64,000 nt of DNA from Odobenus rosmarus divergens (taxonomy: Eukaryota; Chordata; Mammalia; Carnivora; Odobenidae). The DNA lies in the NCBI RefSeq assembly GCF_000321225.1, contig NW_004450383.1, forward strand, positions 904,545-968,544. The letters run 5' to 3'. Both the position numbers and the translations under genes were made by a program. Under the pieces are notes generated by a model. It was not told the origin of the DNA, ran no database searches, and saw only the letters and a list, made by a program, of their open reading frames with translations. Positions 48,762 to 60,268 of the stretch are shown one piece after another. Position 1 is the stretch's first letter. Every line of letters starts with the position of its first letter.

Positions 48762-48788
48762 ATATACACACACACATATATATATAAT
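48762..48788. repeat. (CA)n/(TA)n microsatellite
   Basis: Short CA repeat continuing into TA repeat, giving a self-complementary AT stretch. Confidence 0.85.
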
Positions 48789-48914
48789 TTGTGATAAGCT
48801 TCTACATAATACAATGAATAGAGCCACTCAAACTTCAAAGTACCTATTGACAAGGATCTAGTGACAGAGAAAGTTTGTCTGAGTGTACATGAAAATATAG
48901 AAAACATGTAGTAC

Positions 48915-49215
48915 ATAATGAAGAACTCTGAAACAAATAATACATTATATGTTTAAAAAAAAAAAAGATAGCAGGGAGGGAAAAATGAATGAGGGGAAAT
49001 CGGAGGGGGAGACAAACCATGAGAGACGATGGACTCTGAGAAACAAACTGAGGGTTCTACAGGGGAGGGGGTGGGAGGATGGGTTAGCCTGGTGATGGGT
49101 ATTAAAGAGGGCACATTCTGCGTGGAGCACTGGGTGTTATGCACAAACAATGAATCATGGACACTACATCAAAAACTAATGATGTAATGTATGGTGATTA
49201 ACATAATAAAAAAGG
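48915..49215 (+). mobile_element. 5'-truncated carnivore L1 3' end
   Basis: Sense L1 3' UTR: 'ctgaaacaaataatacatta' unit, A run, then 'aaacaaactgagggttctac', 'tggtgatgggtattaaagag', 'ctaatgatgtaatgtatggt' and a short A tail. It is the same two-unit 3' UTR structure as the antisense copy at 3.57 kb, so both derive from the same young L1 lineage. Minus-strand 61-65 codon frames here are UTR artefacts. Confidence 0.9.
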
Positions 49216-49219
49216 GGAA

Positions 49220-50555
49220 AATGTATTTGAAAAGTGGGGAAGAAAAATGAAAAATACTAAAGTTAAACTAGAAGAAGGTACTGAGGAAATAAAGGCAGAT
49301 ATCTCAGGGCAAAGAGGTCTGATTTTGTGTTTCTTTCAGAAGCTATTCTTGATTTTTCTATATTCACATTAATATGCATACCTCTGACTTCTGTTTTCCT
49401 TCTAGTCAGAAAATTTGATTGTTTTTCTAAACTTATCTTCTCCTCTTTCCATAGTTATGTTATTCTCCTCCAGAACCCTCAGTCCAAATCTGTTTGTGGG
49501 CAAAACAGTTTATTATAGTAGCTAATTCAATCCTATGACTTAAGAAGCAGTTTATACTGCTTAGTGCCTACACTGCATTTAAGTAGAAGCGATCTCTTCC
49601 TTACTACAATGCATTTTAAACATATATTGTATTCCAATTTCTACAATTCTAACAAAGATCCAATATTTTATTTTTGGAAAGTCGTATGTAAGTAGGTATT
49701 TTTGCCATTTTTTGACAGTAATTTTTTTAAACTATACATTCATATAATTTTATCCAGAAATTTGTTCATATGAGCTTTCATCACTCTATTGCATTTAACA
49801 TCTATAGCATCTTTTCCCTTGATAGCCACTTTCTACCCTGCCATTTTTTTAAAATTTATCTCAAAGGAGGAGTATATTTTATAATTTTAAGGATGTATGT
49901 GTGTATATATAAGGGCTAACTATAACTCTTAGGATCACACATTAGCCAACCTCAAAGGAGTTCACAAAGTTTGTTTTGTTTTGGGGGAGCAGAGTTCAAG
50001 AAGTTTATTTTTTTCCTTAGTTCAACAAAAATAATGAGTCTTTTCTGAGTTAATAAAATGAAGCAATACAAAAGAATTAGAAAAATCACCCACTTTCACT
50101 ACCCAGAATAAGAAATTGCATTCAGCCAGTTTTTAAAGCACTTTTTATATAAATCATATTCACATATCCTTGAAACGCCTACTCCTGCTTTTCATGAACA
50201 TTGTTCTGTAGTTATTAATACTAGTTATGAATGGTGGTGAAGAATTACATTTCATAGTCTTACTGAATAATATGTTGGAATAAATTGTGTGTTCTGTGAA
50301 GCATAAAAGCTACTTGTTTTTATAGCACACTGACTAAAAAGAATTTTAGTCTTATCAGTTCAAGACCACAGAGATGTAAGTTTTATCAAAATTAGGTATC
50401 TATTAAATCTGCTTCCTGACAAGATGCAGTGGAGGTGTATAAAGTAATTATATCTATATTAGCTCTAGATCCTAAGTGAGGACTGTGTGTGAGACAAGTT
50501 TATGAAAGGTCCTGGGAATTTATAAAATTATAATCTACTGAGACTATCATTAACA
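49220..50555. other. unassigned AT-rich sequence
   Basis: No recognisable repeat or gene. A 63-codon plus frame at 49327-49518 is T-rich and hydrophobic by composition and lacks other support. Confidence 0.5.
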
Positions 50556-50559
50556 CAGC

Positions 50560-52985
50560 AATTGCATTCACTGGGTCCTCTGGGAAACAGACACTGAGAT
50601 GGAGTTAGGAGTGTAAAATGTCTATGGAGGCAAAGATCACGATGCAGACATGACAAATTCTCGGCAACCTAATGGGAGCTTCAGAGCAAAGACTGCCCAT
50701 TCAAGGAGTCCTGCATTAGGCAAAATGTACAGACTAGTATATCTAACAGGCTAAGTAATTGGCTGATCTCTCCAGCAACTGGTGATATCTGTACCAGCAC
50801 ACCTCCATGTTTAGCAAAATCCTTCCTTTGTAACCTGTTTTGACAGCAATTACTCCAATTTTCTGAGGGGAAATTTAGGAGCATAGGTAGTGGGATAAAC
50901 TCTTAACACTCATCACTGCAGGGAAGCCTGGGCTGTCACTGGTACTTCTTAACCACACCCGCCCCTTCACTAACGTTTCTAAAATTTCTTTTTCCCTTAG
51001 GTGGTCATTCATGATGGTTTCAGTGGCTTCCCTGGTGATGTAACTCAAATCCCCATTCCTAAGAGGTCTGGGATCCTGGAAATTTTTCTCTTATCACACT
51101 GGATTTTCTGCACTCCTACTTGGTTTTCACATTTGGGAAAGAAAAATAACAATAGGTTCCTAGGGAAAGGCTTGAGTTCCACACATAATCTTTCTTACCT
51201 CAATTAACAGCAAGTAAACAATCGCTCCTCCTGCTGATCAGGGTCAATTATTCCTACTTATAGGATGACTCCTCTTGTCTCTAGGTATCTAGAAAGAAGT
51301 CAAAATTGCCCAGGTGAAACCCATGTCTTACAACTTAAAGGATCATTGTACGCTGCTTGGCTAGAGAAGGTTCCATTTTGGAAGACCACTAACCTTGTAA
51401 TCTCAGAGGTGTGAAGATGGGAAGTCTAAACTTTCCAGTGGGTCATGGAAATAACTGGTAACTGGGGCACTCATTCTTCCATATCTTGGTCTCAGACACA
51501 TGCATCTTCCAACTGAGGACACAAGGCCTTGTAGAGTTCTGTATTCAGTGTGGACACCTCATCTTGGAGGACACTGCCTCAAAGAAGGCACTGTGGCAGC
51601 TGCACATGCACTAAGCCATCCACAGCTTTGAGTCATGCTCTAAGTTACTTGTCAGGATGTTGAGCTCGGTGTCTCAAGTATGGGAGCTCATGTGAATAAT
51701 CTCTCTCTTATCTAGTCCTATGTTCTAGCTCTCTTGATTAAGCACCCTCAAAAACTAGTTTTGATTTGTTAATGTGAGGTAATTATTAAAGCTCCTCTGA
51801 GGTGCACAGCTACTTTCTTAATCAGATCCAGTGAATTATACTGGCACTTAACTTTGTTATCCATCCGGCAGCCAGAGAGGTGGCAAGGCAAGTCCTGATG
51901 GGCCTCCTACTGCCTTTTGGGGGAGAGGCTTCTGGAGTGTCCCCTGAATTGTGATATTTTCTCTGGCTCAGAAGAATGCTATCTTTCAACAGGGAGGTCA
52001 ACTCTTCAGACTTTGAAGTTTCAGAAGGGTCTGGTGAGCCCAAATCCTGAGGGATATGCACTAGATTCCCCATCCCATGTTTTAGAGTCAGTTTTTCCAA
52101 AAAATCTTGATACAGCAGACTTGCCTCAGTTGAGCATTTAACTGTCTTTGGTTTGTCTGCTCTTCTATGGGAATTAATTATGGCTACTTTGTAAGCTGCC
52201 AATGAGTCTTTACTGTTAGTTTTCCATTCTTTAAATATTTCCCTCTGCTTTCCATTATCACTCCATCAGGCATCCACACTATTAATAATTAGTCAATTTC
52301 ATTGTCTTAGCATGCATGATTTCCCTTGAATTTTTCAAAATCCTAAATACTGCCATGACCAGGGCATTACTTTTTCCCAAACCATTCTCTCAAGTCACTA
52401 AGTCACTACCAGTGAGAATTAAAGCAATTGAGGCACCACTTTGTGCTAAGGATTACCCATGTCTCACAAACTGCCTGTAATGTGGATTTTGTTGTCAGTA
52501 GAGTGATAAGTGATGCGGTCCCCAAATCCCACTTCTGGGACTGCTGTGTCATATCCTCCAAAAAGTAAATGCTGACACAATTATGAATGGAAGAAGTCTA
52601 CTGCAGGATTATGCCTCTGAAAGACAAAGGATAAAGCAGGATTGGTTAGGGAAAACCTAAGATTATGATACAAATGAGTCCTGGCCAACCCAATGGAGAA
52701 CTTTAAACCAAAGAAGCTGCATGGTAGACAGAAAAGTTCTAGTATTCCTGATCTGCTTAATCATTGGCTGCGATTACCAGGGAAGAGCATCATTTCAGAA
52801 AGAAAGCCATGCAAGAAAGTGGGTATATGTTACACCTTTTGAGAAGCTGGAAATGTTAAGTTTCTTGGTTTCGTTGTTGAAGGCAATCAGGCAGAAAGCC
52901 AACAAGGATGTTAGGGGGTGGCCCTTGAAATCATTAATAGTTGGAGGCTGTCAAGTAACTGTAGTTCTTTAACTAGCAAGTATTT
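50560..52985 (-). mobile_element. probable decayed LTR element (two related ends plus internal part)
   Basis: Two segments, about 50.56-50.95 kb and 52.50-52.98 kb, share order and short matches in the same orientation ('ggcaacctaatgggagcttc' against 'ggccaacccaatggagaact'; 'agtaattggctg' against 'taatcattggctg'). That fits the two LTRs of one old endogenous retrovirus. The 1.5 kb between them is GC-richer and has a 126-codon minus-strand open frame (51822-52202) that may be a gag-region remnant; I cannot assign it to a family. The element is heavily deleted and non-functional. Confidence 0.4.
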
Positions 52986-52989
52986 CCTT

Positions 52990-53735
52990 TATAGGATGTC
53001 TGAGATGAGCTCACCTCCTCAGCTGACACATCTATGGTCATGAATGAATTGGCTGAAACTAGTTAAATGCATTGCACATACAAAACAACTAAGTTATTTG
53101 GTATATATTTTACATTATTGTTGAATGCTATCGCATTTGCAATCCAGGTTAACAAAATCCATTAGAAAGTATAATTTTAATCTTATGACTATATTTCATA
53201 CCTTTTTATAAATAAACCACAAAGCACAAGAATAATTACCATTTTTATGTGTTTTACAATTCACACAGCACAAGGAAACACCTGTGGTTGTTGATTACAT
53301 AAGGCAAAAGCAGCAAACCTGGTCCTGTATATTTCAGTATGCTTTTTCTAGTATCCTGGAAGCACTTTTGTATGTTTAGACCAATGATTCTATTTAAAAA
53401 TGTTTCCCAGATCTTCTATCAGCTTGAAACTGATTATAAACTTGAAATAACTCATATGTTAAATTTAGTATCATTTGCAAGCTATAACTGAAAGCAAGCA
53501 TTGACTTTAATAATTTTAATTCATTTTAGCAAGCAATTTTCCAGTTTTTTAGCAATAGTGTGTTAGGGTTGAATATTTAAATGAAATTACTGTCTTCAAT
53601 GAGATTCCATTCTAAGTCCTGTAAGAAAGGCACTGACAGCTATAAGGCTTCACCCAGAGACCTTAGGTGTCTGGGGAGGTGAGAAAAGTTTGACAGAAGA
53701 GGTGAGATTTGGGGAAAGAAAGACTGTATTAGATT
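52990..53735. other. unassigned sequence
   Basis: AT-rich, with a GC-richer 100 bp just before the Tigger element. I can support nothing further. Confidence 0.5.
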
Positions 53736-54102
53736 TTAATAGGAATACTGGCATCTCTCACTTCATTGAGCTTTGTGGCAACCCTACATCAACTAAGTCT
53801 ATGGACACCATTTTTCTAATAGTAATGTCTAATTGCTAATTCCTGCAGTATTTCAACATTTTTCATTCTATTTGTTGTGATGACCTATGACCAGTGATGT
53901 TACTGTTGTGATTATTTTAGGGTACCACCAACCATGCCCATATAAGATGGTGAACTTAATGTATGTGCTCTGACTCTTCCACTGACCCATTTCCCTCTCT
54001 CTCCTCAGGCCCCCCTATTCCCTGAGACACAACAATATTGAAATTAGGCCACTTAATAACCCTATAATGGACTCTAAGTGTTCAAGTAAAAGGAAGAGTC
54101 AC

Positions 54103-54285
54103 ATCTCTCTTTTTTTTTTTAAGATTTTATTTAATAGAGCACAAGCAGGGGGTGGCCAAAGGAAGCAGCAGACTCCCCACTGAGCAGGGAGCCCTGTTGT
54201 GGGGCTCAATCCCAGGACCTTGGGATCATGACCTGAGCTGAAGGCAGATGTTTAACCGACCGAGCCATTCAGGCACTACTTTCTC
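54103..54285 (-). mobile_element. CAN-SINE in Tigger1 (reverse)
   Basis: Reverse SINE at about 54110-54277: T tail and 'aagattttatttaatagagc', body, and head 'accgagccattcaggcacta'. It splits the start of the transposase frame after 'cacatctctc'. Decayed head, so older than the 60-kb copies. Confidence 0.93.
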
Positions 54286-54630
54286 ACTTAAGACAAAAGC
54301 TAGAATGATTAAGTTTGGTGAGGAAGGCATGTCAAAAGCTGAGATAGGCTGAAAGGTAGGCCTCTTGCCTCAGTTTGCCAAGGTGCAAAGGAAAAGTTCT
54401 TGACGGAAATTAAAAGTGCTACTCCAGTGAACACACAAATGATGAGAAAGTAAAACCACCTTATTGCTAGTACAGAGAAAGTTATAGTGGTCTGAATAGA
54501 TCAAACTAGTTACAACATTCCCTTAAGCCAAAGCCTAATCCATAGCAAGGCCTTAATTCTCTTCAGTTCTATGAAGGCTGAGAGAGATGAGGAAACTGCG
54601 GAAGTAAAGTTTGGTTCATGAGGCTTAAGG

Positions 54631-54847
54631 AAAGAAGCTCTCTCAGGCGCCTGAGTGGCTCAGTGGGTTAAGCGTCTGCCTTCGGCTAAGGTCATGATCC
54701 CAGGGTCCTGGGATTGAGCTCTGCATTGGGCTCCCTATTTAGTGGGGAGGCTGCTTTTCCCTCTTCCTCTGCCTGCAGCCTCCCCCCTGCTTGTGCTCTG
54801 TCAAATAAATAAATAAAACCTTTAAAAAAGAAAGAAAGAAGCTGTCT
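54631..54847 (+). mobile_element. CAN-SINE in Tigger1 (sense), 13-bp duplication
   Basis: SINE at about 54645-54834 between 'aaagaagctctct' (54631) and 'aaagaagctgtct' (54835), with a GAAA-rich tail. It interrupts the transposase DNA-binding/DDE linker region. Confidence 0.95.
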
Positions 54848-55484
54848 CTGTAACATAAAAGCTCAAGGTGCTGCAGCAAATTATCGAGAAGATCTAGCTA
54901 AGATAATTATTGAAGGTGGCTAGCCTAAACAACAGACTTTCAATGTAAATGAAACCACCTTATATTGAAAAATGATGTCATCTAGGACTTTAGCTAGAGA
55001 GAAGTCTATGCCTGGCTTCAAAGGACAGGCTGACTCTCCTGTTAGGGGCTAAATGCTGGTGACTCTAAGTTAAAGCTAATGCTCATTTACCACTCTGAGA
55101 ATCCTAGAGCTCCTAAGATTTATGTTAAATCTACTCTCTGTTCTACAGATGGAAAAACAAAGCCTGGATGGCAGTACATGTGTTTACAACATGGATGACT
55201 GAGTATTTTAAGCCCACTGTTGAGACCTATTGCTCAGGAGAAAAAGATGCCTTTCAAAATACTAGCGCTCACTGACAATGCACCTGGTCACCAAGAGCTC
55301 TGACTGAGATGCACAATGAGATTAAAGTTTTCAGTCTGCTAACAGAACATCCCTGACGCAGCCCATGGATCAAAGAGTAATTTTGACTTTCAAGTTTCAT
55401 TGTTTAAGGAATACATTTTATAAGGCTATATGTGATCCCTCTGATGGATCTGGGAAAAATAAATTGAAAACTTTCTGGAAAGGA

Positions 55485-55516
55485 ATCGCTTCTTGGCCTT
55501 TTGGCTAATATCAAGT
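55485..55516 (+). pseudogene. U2 snRNA 5'-end retrocopy (32 nt), tailless
   Basis: The bases from 55485 match the exact 5' start of spliceosomal U2 snRNA (AUCGCUUCU.GGCCUUUUGGC) and stop after about 32 nt, with two differences from the U2 sequence as I know it. It is flanked by perfect 19-bp copies of gaaaactttctggaaagga at 55466-55484 and 55517-55535, which lie within and match Tigger1. There is no A tail. The full gene (about 190 nt) and its promoter elements are absent, so it makes no snRNA. Confidence 0.93.
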
Positions 55517-56175
55517 GAAAACTTTCTGGAAAGGATTCACTATTCTGGATGCCATTTTAAGAACATTCATGATTCATGGAAAGTAGTCAAAATATGAATA
55601 TAAACAGGAGCTTGGAGGAAGTTGATTTTAACCCTCATGGAGGACTTTGAGGGGTTCAAGACTCCGGAGGGAGAGAGAGTAACTACAGATGTGGAAATAG
55701 CAAGAGAAGTAGAATTAGAAGTAGATCCTGAAGATGTGACTGAATTCCTGCAATCTCAGGATAAAACTTTTAACAGATGAGTCGCTTCTTACCGATGAAC
55801 AAAATGGTTTGTTTTTTGAGAGGAAATCTATTCATGGTGAAGATGCTGTGAAGATTGTTGAATATTACATAAACTTAGTTAACAAAGCAGCAGCAGAGTT
55901 TGAGAGAGCTATCTCCAATTTTGGAAGAAGTTCCAATGTGGTTAAATGCTATCAAATAACATCACACACTACAGAGAAAACATTCATGAAAGAAAGAGTC
56001 AACTGATGTGGCTAACTTCATTGCTGTCTTAAGAAATTAAACAGCCATCCCAGCCTTCAGCAACTACCACCCTGATCAGTCAGCAGCCACCCACATGGAG
56101 ACAAGACCCTCCACCAGCAAAAAAAAAAAAAAAAAAAAATTACAACTTACTGAAAGCTCAGATGATTAAACAGTT

Positions 56176-57285
56176 TTGAGCTAAGCATCTTTCCAGAGGG
56201 TGCATTTGAAATCATGCGTCTTTGTTACAAGTACATAATCCAAGGCAGAGCTTCTTAAAAAAATGTTTTGAAAGGGACCGGATTTAAGTGCTTTTAAACC
56301 CAAGTTGTAACACTATCGGGGTACAGGGTTTAGCCCTATATTAGCATAATAGATACATTATGAACACATAAAGAACTACTATGTTCCCTCACTTAAGTAT
56401 TTTAGAGTCATTTAACAGAATAAATGCTAGATATTGGAGCTAAATCAGAGGAGACATCTAGGAGTAGATAATAAAGCTAAGAGAATATTATTCATTTAAA
56501 ATTGGAGTGCAATATAAAAACAGGGAAACAAGTTGTTTATGCCAGAGGAAAAAAAAAACACAACTAAGAACCAGCAGGAAGAAGTAAATTATGAGAGTTC
56601 AAAAAATTTACTAATAAAAAATTTACCACTGTTATTATATATGGTTAAAGTCTATTATTACTTATTGGTTTTAAAATATGGTTTCCACAGAAACTGTTAA
56701 AATTTCTACTGTATTGGCATTAGAAGTAATGAAAGAGTTTGGACCGTCTAAAGATGGAAAGAGCACAAAAGCTAGGGAAGGAGGGTATTTATAAGATCTT
56801 AAATCTGTTGGTGATAAGGTCAAACTTAATTTTAGAATTTTGAAGTACTTTACCACTTTTCCAAAGAAAAATATTTTTTATAGTGTTATTACTTTGTTCC
56901 TTTATTCATGATTGAAATAAGATTCATCCATTTGCCTCTGCTACTCGAGGCACCACTGATCACACCCTTATATTTTCCAGAAATAAAGAGACTATCTTAA
57001 AGGAACTTTTAAAAATCTTCACTATAATTGCCCTGACATTTCAACTATTTTAGGATAAATAGAAAGCTTAAACAGGTTAGTCAATCTTAGTTCTACATAG
57101 AAAATAGAATAAAACAAAAACAATGGTGCTATGACAGCAATGTTTTACTGAAGATGGTTTTAATTTCCACTATTTAATGTTTAATGTGGTGTGTCATTGT
57201 AGGTATCTTAAAATTATAGCCTATTCTTTGTTCTTCAAATAAAGAAGTCACGTATGTTAAAACTTGGCCACAACAATCACACAAT
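56176..57285. other. unassigned AT-rich sequence
   Basis: About 1.1 kb between the Tigger element and the sense L1. No gene or nameable repeat. Confidence 0.5.
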
Positions 57286-59148
57286 TAGAAAATAGTACGA
57301 GAACAGAATTTTTGCTGCATCCTACCCACTGGATCCTGGCTACAGGTGTACCCTGTCATTCTGGGCTCATTTGACTGTATCAATTCTGCCCCCTCTACAT
57401 TCCCTGGGCCCAAATCACAGCATGGACCCTACAGACATAGACCCTGTTTCCATGGGTGATCTCCTCATGCTCACACCTCAGACACTGGCACCACTGCCTC
57501 AGCAAATGAGACCATATAGCTGGAGGAATCCCCTGAACAACAAAGTCCCTCCACAAGCAAAATGGAGAATAGAGGGACCCAAGCAGCCTTTACCAACAAG
57601 GACCCCCAAAAGGCCAAGCCATCCCTTCTACTGCAGCCGCCTGCATCCTTGGTCACCAAGAACACCAATAGTGACCACAAATGAAGGAACTAAGTGACTA
57701 CACCACTGTACCTTCCCCACAATCAGAGATGCTGCATCCCATCCAGACAGTGCCTCTGTAGCCATGAGTAGGTGAAACTCAATCCACACTAAAACTAGTT
57801 CAAAAAGAGTAGAAGATGGGACTACTTCCTCAGTATCAGCCATATCAACTCAAAACCACTGGAAACATGAGAAAATATGACACCACCAAAGAAATAAAAT
57901 AATTTTTAGTAACTGACCTCAAAGAATGGAAAGGTACAAATGTACATAAAGAATTCAAAATAATTTTAAGGAAGCTCAGAGAGATTCAAGAGAACACGGA
58001 CAACTCAATGAACTCTCCCCCTCACAATAAATAAAATTTTAAAGAAAGAAAAAGAAAAACAAAGTGGGGCAAGTAAATGTGTAGAGCTTTTGTATACGAT
58101 TTTTAGCTTAAAATGAACCATTATGTCTTATTTAAGCCTCATGAAAATTACAGAGCAAAACCTATAGTAGATACACAAAAGACAGAAAAATATCAAAGCA
58201 TACCACTATAAAAAAAAAATCAATTTACAGTGACAGAAAAAGATACAAAGGAACTACAGAACAATCTGAAAACAAATTAGCATAAAGTCCTTGTCTATCA
58301 ACAATTACTCCAAATGGAAATGAATTAAATTATCCAGTGAAAAGACACAGAATGGCTTAATAAAAATAAAAAACAAGATCCAACTATATGCTGCCTTTAA
58401 GGAACTCACGTCAAAGACATGCATAGTGAAAGTGAAAGAATAATAAAAGATATTCCCTTCAAAAGAAAAATAAAAGAGCACGGGTAGCTATATTTAAGTC
58501 AGAGAACACAGATGAATCAAAACTTGTAACAAGAGATAAAGAAGGTCATTATATGAGAACAGGGGGGTTGATTCATTAAGAGAATATAACCATTATAAAT
58601 ATGTATATATGCCCAACATTGGAACATCTAAATATTTTAAGCAATTAACAGATCCAAAGACAGAAATAGTTAGCAAGACACTTCAACATGCCACTTTCAA
58701 CATTGCAGAGATGATCTAGAAATGAAATCAATAAAGAAATAACGGAATTAAACTATACATTAGACCAAATGGAGCTGACAGACATATACAGAATATCCAA
58801 TAGCAGCAAAATACTCATTTTTCTCATGTGTACAGGAAATATTCTCCAGAAGAGATATGTTGAGTCACACAACAAGTCTTAACAAATTTAAGGTTTAAAT
58901 CATATCAAGTGTCTTTTTTGACCACAATGGTATAAAATGAGAAATCTCAGTAACATTAGAAAAGCTGGAAAATTAAATATGTGGAAATGAAACCCATTTC
59001 TAAATAACAAATGGATCAAAGAATAAATCAAAAGAAAAATCTAAAATACATCTCAACACAAATGAAATAGACACACAACCTAATAAAACCTATGGGATGC
59101 ATCAGGACAGTTTTAAGTGGGAAATCTGCAGTAATAAGCACCTACATT

Positions 59149-59229
59149 AGTATAGAATTATTTAATCATTATACCGTACCCTGAAACTAACATCACACTG
59201 CATGTTGATTATACTTTAATTAAAAAAAA
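59149..59229 (+). mobile_element. minimal L1 3' end (about 80 bp) inside L1 ORF2
   Basis: The stretch 'ccctgaaactaacatcacac', 'tgcatgttgattatacttta' and an A tail matches the last 60-70 bases of the carnivore L1 seen at 15.47-15.53 kb. The host ORF2 sequence is interrupted. The duplication is not clear. Confidence 0.7.
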
Positions 59230-59427
59230 ATCACAAATGATCTAACTTTACACTCAAGGAACTCTAGGAATAAGGAAGGAAATATAGATAAGAGCAGAAA
59301 TAAATGAAATAGAGATGAGAAAGAACAGAAAAGATCAATGAAACTAAAAGTAGTTTTGTTTTTTTTTTTGAAAAATAAAATTGACAAACCCTTAGCTAGA
59401 CTAAGAAAAAGGAGTGAGGAGTCCAAT

Positions 59428-59644
59428 AAAATCAGAAATGAGGGGTGCCTGGGTGGCTCAGTCGGTTGAGTGTCTGAATCATGCTTTAGGCTCAGGTCAT
59501 GATCTCAAGGTCCTGAGATTGAGCCCCTCATTGGGCTCTGCACTCTGCACAGAGTCAGCCTGTCCCTCTCCCTCCTCCTCTGCCCCTCCCCATGCTTGCT
59601 TGCTCTCTCTCTCTAAAATAAAATCTTAAAAAAATCAGAAATGA
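59428..59644 (+). mobile_element. sense CAN-SINE with perfect 14-bp duplication
   Basis: SINE at 59442-59630 between identical aaaatcagaaatga copies (59428-59441 and 59631-59644). Older body type ('tgaatcatgctttaggctca'). Confidence 0.97.
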
Positions 59645-60040
59645 AAAGACATTACAACTGATACCACAGAAATACAGTCTCAAAAGACTATGAATGTCTA
59701 TGTGCCCTAAAGTTTGATAACATGGAACCTGGAACCAGATGGCTTTACTGGTGAATTCTAGCAACATTTAAGGAAGAATCAATACCAATCTTTAGCAAAC
59801 TCTCTCAAAAAGTTGAGAAGAACTCACACTTCTAAATTCATTTATATGGCCAGTATTGCCTTCATATAAAAGCCAGTAAAAGTTTAAGAAAATTACAGGC
59901 CGATATCCCTAATTATCTTAGGTATAAACATATTATATTTATTATATTATATTTATTCAACAAAATACTAGCAAACTGAATCCTAGAGCACATTACAAGG
60001 ATCACGTGCCATGATCAAGTGGGATTTATCACTGGGATAA

Positions 60041-60268
60041 AAAGATGGTTCAAGGGGCGCCTGGGTGGCTCAGTTGTTAAGTGTCTGCCTTCGGCTCAGG
60101 TCATGGTCCCAGGGTCCTGGGATCGAGGCCCACATCAGGCTCCCTGCTCCGCGGGAAGCCTGCTTCTCCCTCTCCCACTCCCCCTGCTTGTGTTCCCTCT
60201 CTCACTGTGTCGCTCTCTGTCAAATAAATAAGTAAAATCTTAAAAAAAAAAGGGGGGGGATGGTTCAA
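60041..60268 (+). mobile_element. young sense CAN-SINE with 10-bp duplication
   Basis: SINE at 60054-60258 between 'gatggttcaa' copies (60044-60053 and 60259-60268). The body keeps several CpG sites and a clean A tail, followed by a short G run. One of the youngest-looking copies in the window. Confidence 0.96.

Larger units (their letters stand above)
54067..56160 (+). pseudogene. Tigger1 transposase pseudogene
   Basis: The ancestral protein is a cut-and-paste transposase with an N-terminal CENP-B-type helix-turn-helix DNA-binding part and a DDE catalytic domain, related to host CENP-B and the TIGD genes. Here the start codon at 54067 opens 'MDSKCSSKRKSH', cut after 14 codons by a SINE. The DDE region follows at about 54.9-55.5 kb in broken frames ('tgacaatgcacctggtcacc' encodes the conserved D-N-A-P-G-H). 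The longest surviving frame (55809-56006, 65 codons) is from the C-terminal part. Multiple shifts, stops and three insertions exclude function. Confidence 0.88.
53740..56175 (+). mobile_element. Tigger1 DNA transposon (pogo/Tc1 superfamily), dead
   Basis: The sequence follows Tigger1 in transposase orientation: 'ttgagctttgtggcaaccct' leader, 'tattccctgagacacaacaa', the transposase start, through 'cagcccatggatcaaagagt' to 'ccctgatcagtcagcagcca' and 'caagaccctccaccagcaaa'. Both terminal inverted repeats are missing or decayed, so it cannot move. It is interrupted by a reverse CAN-SINE (54.11 kb), a sense CAN-SINE (54.64 kb) and a 32-nt U2 snRNA fragment (55.49 kb). A run of about 22 A at 56.12 kb has expanded near the transposase C terminus. 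Confidence 0.92.

Noticed and set aside
50981..51002. Polypyrimidine stretch ending in cttag/gt as a 3' splice site
   Set aside because: There is no supported exon after it. Such sites are common by chance and this one lies inside a probable LTR element.
51822..52202. 126-codon minus-strand open frame as a host gene
   Set aside because: It lies between two probable LTR ends, has no recognised domain and no splice context. It is better read as the interior of a decayed LTR element.
55485..55516. A functional U2 snRNA gene
   Set aside because: Only the first 32 of about 190 nt are present, and the flanks are Tigger1 sequence with no snRNA promoter.
57371..57697. 108-codon plus-strand proline-rich frame
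   Set aside because: It falls in the 5' UTR-like part of a sense L1, with overlapping frames on the other strand and no conserved domain.
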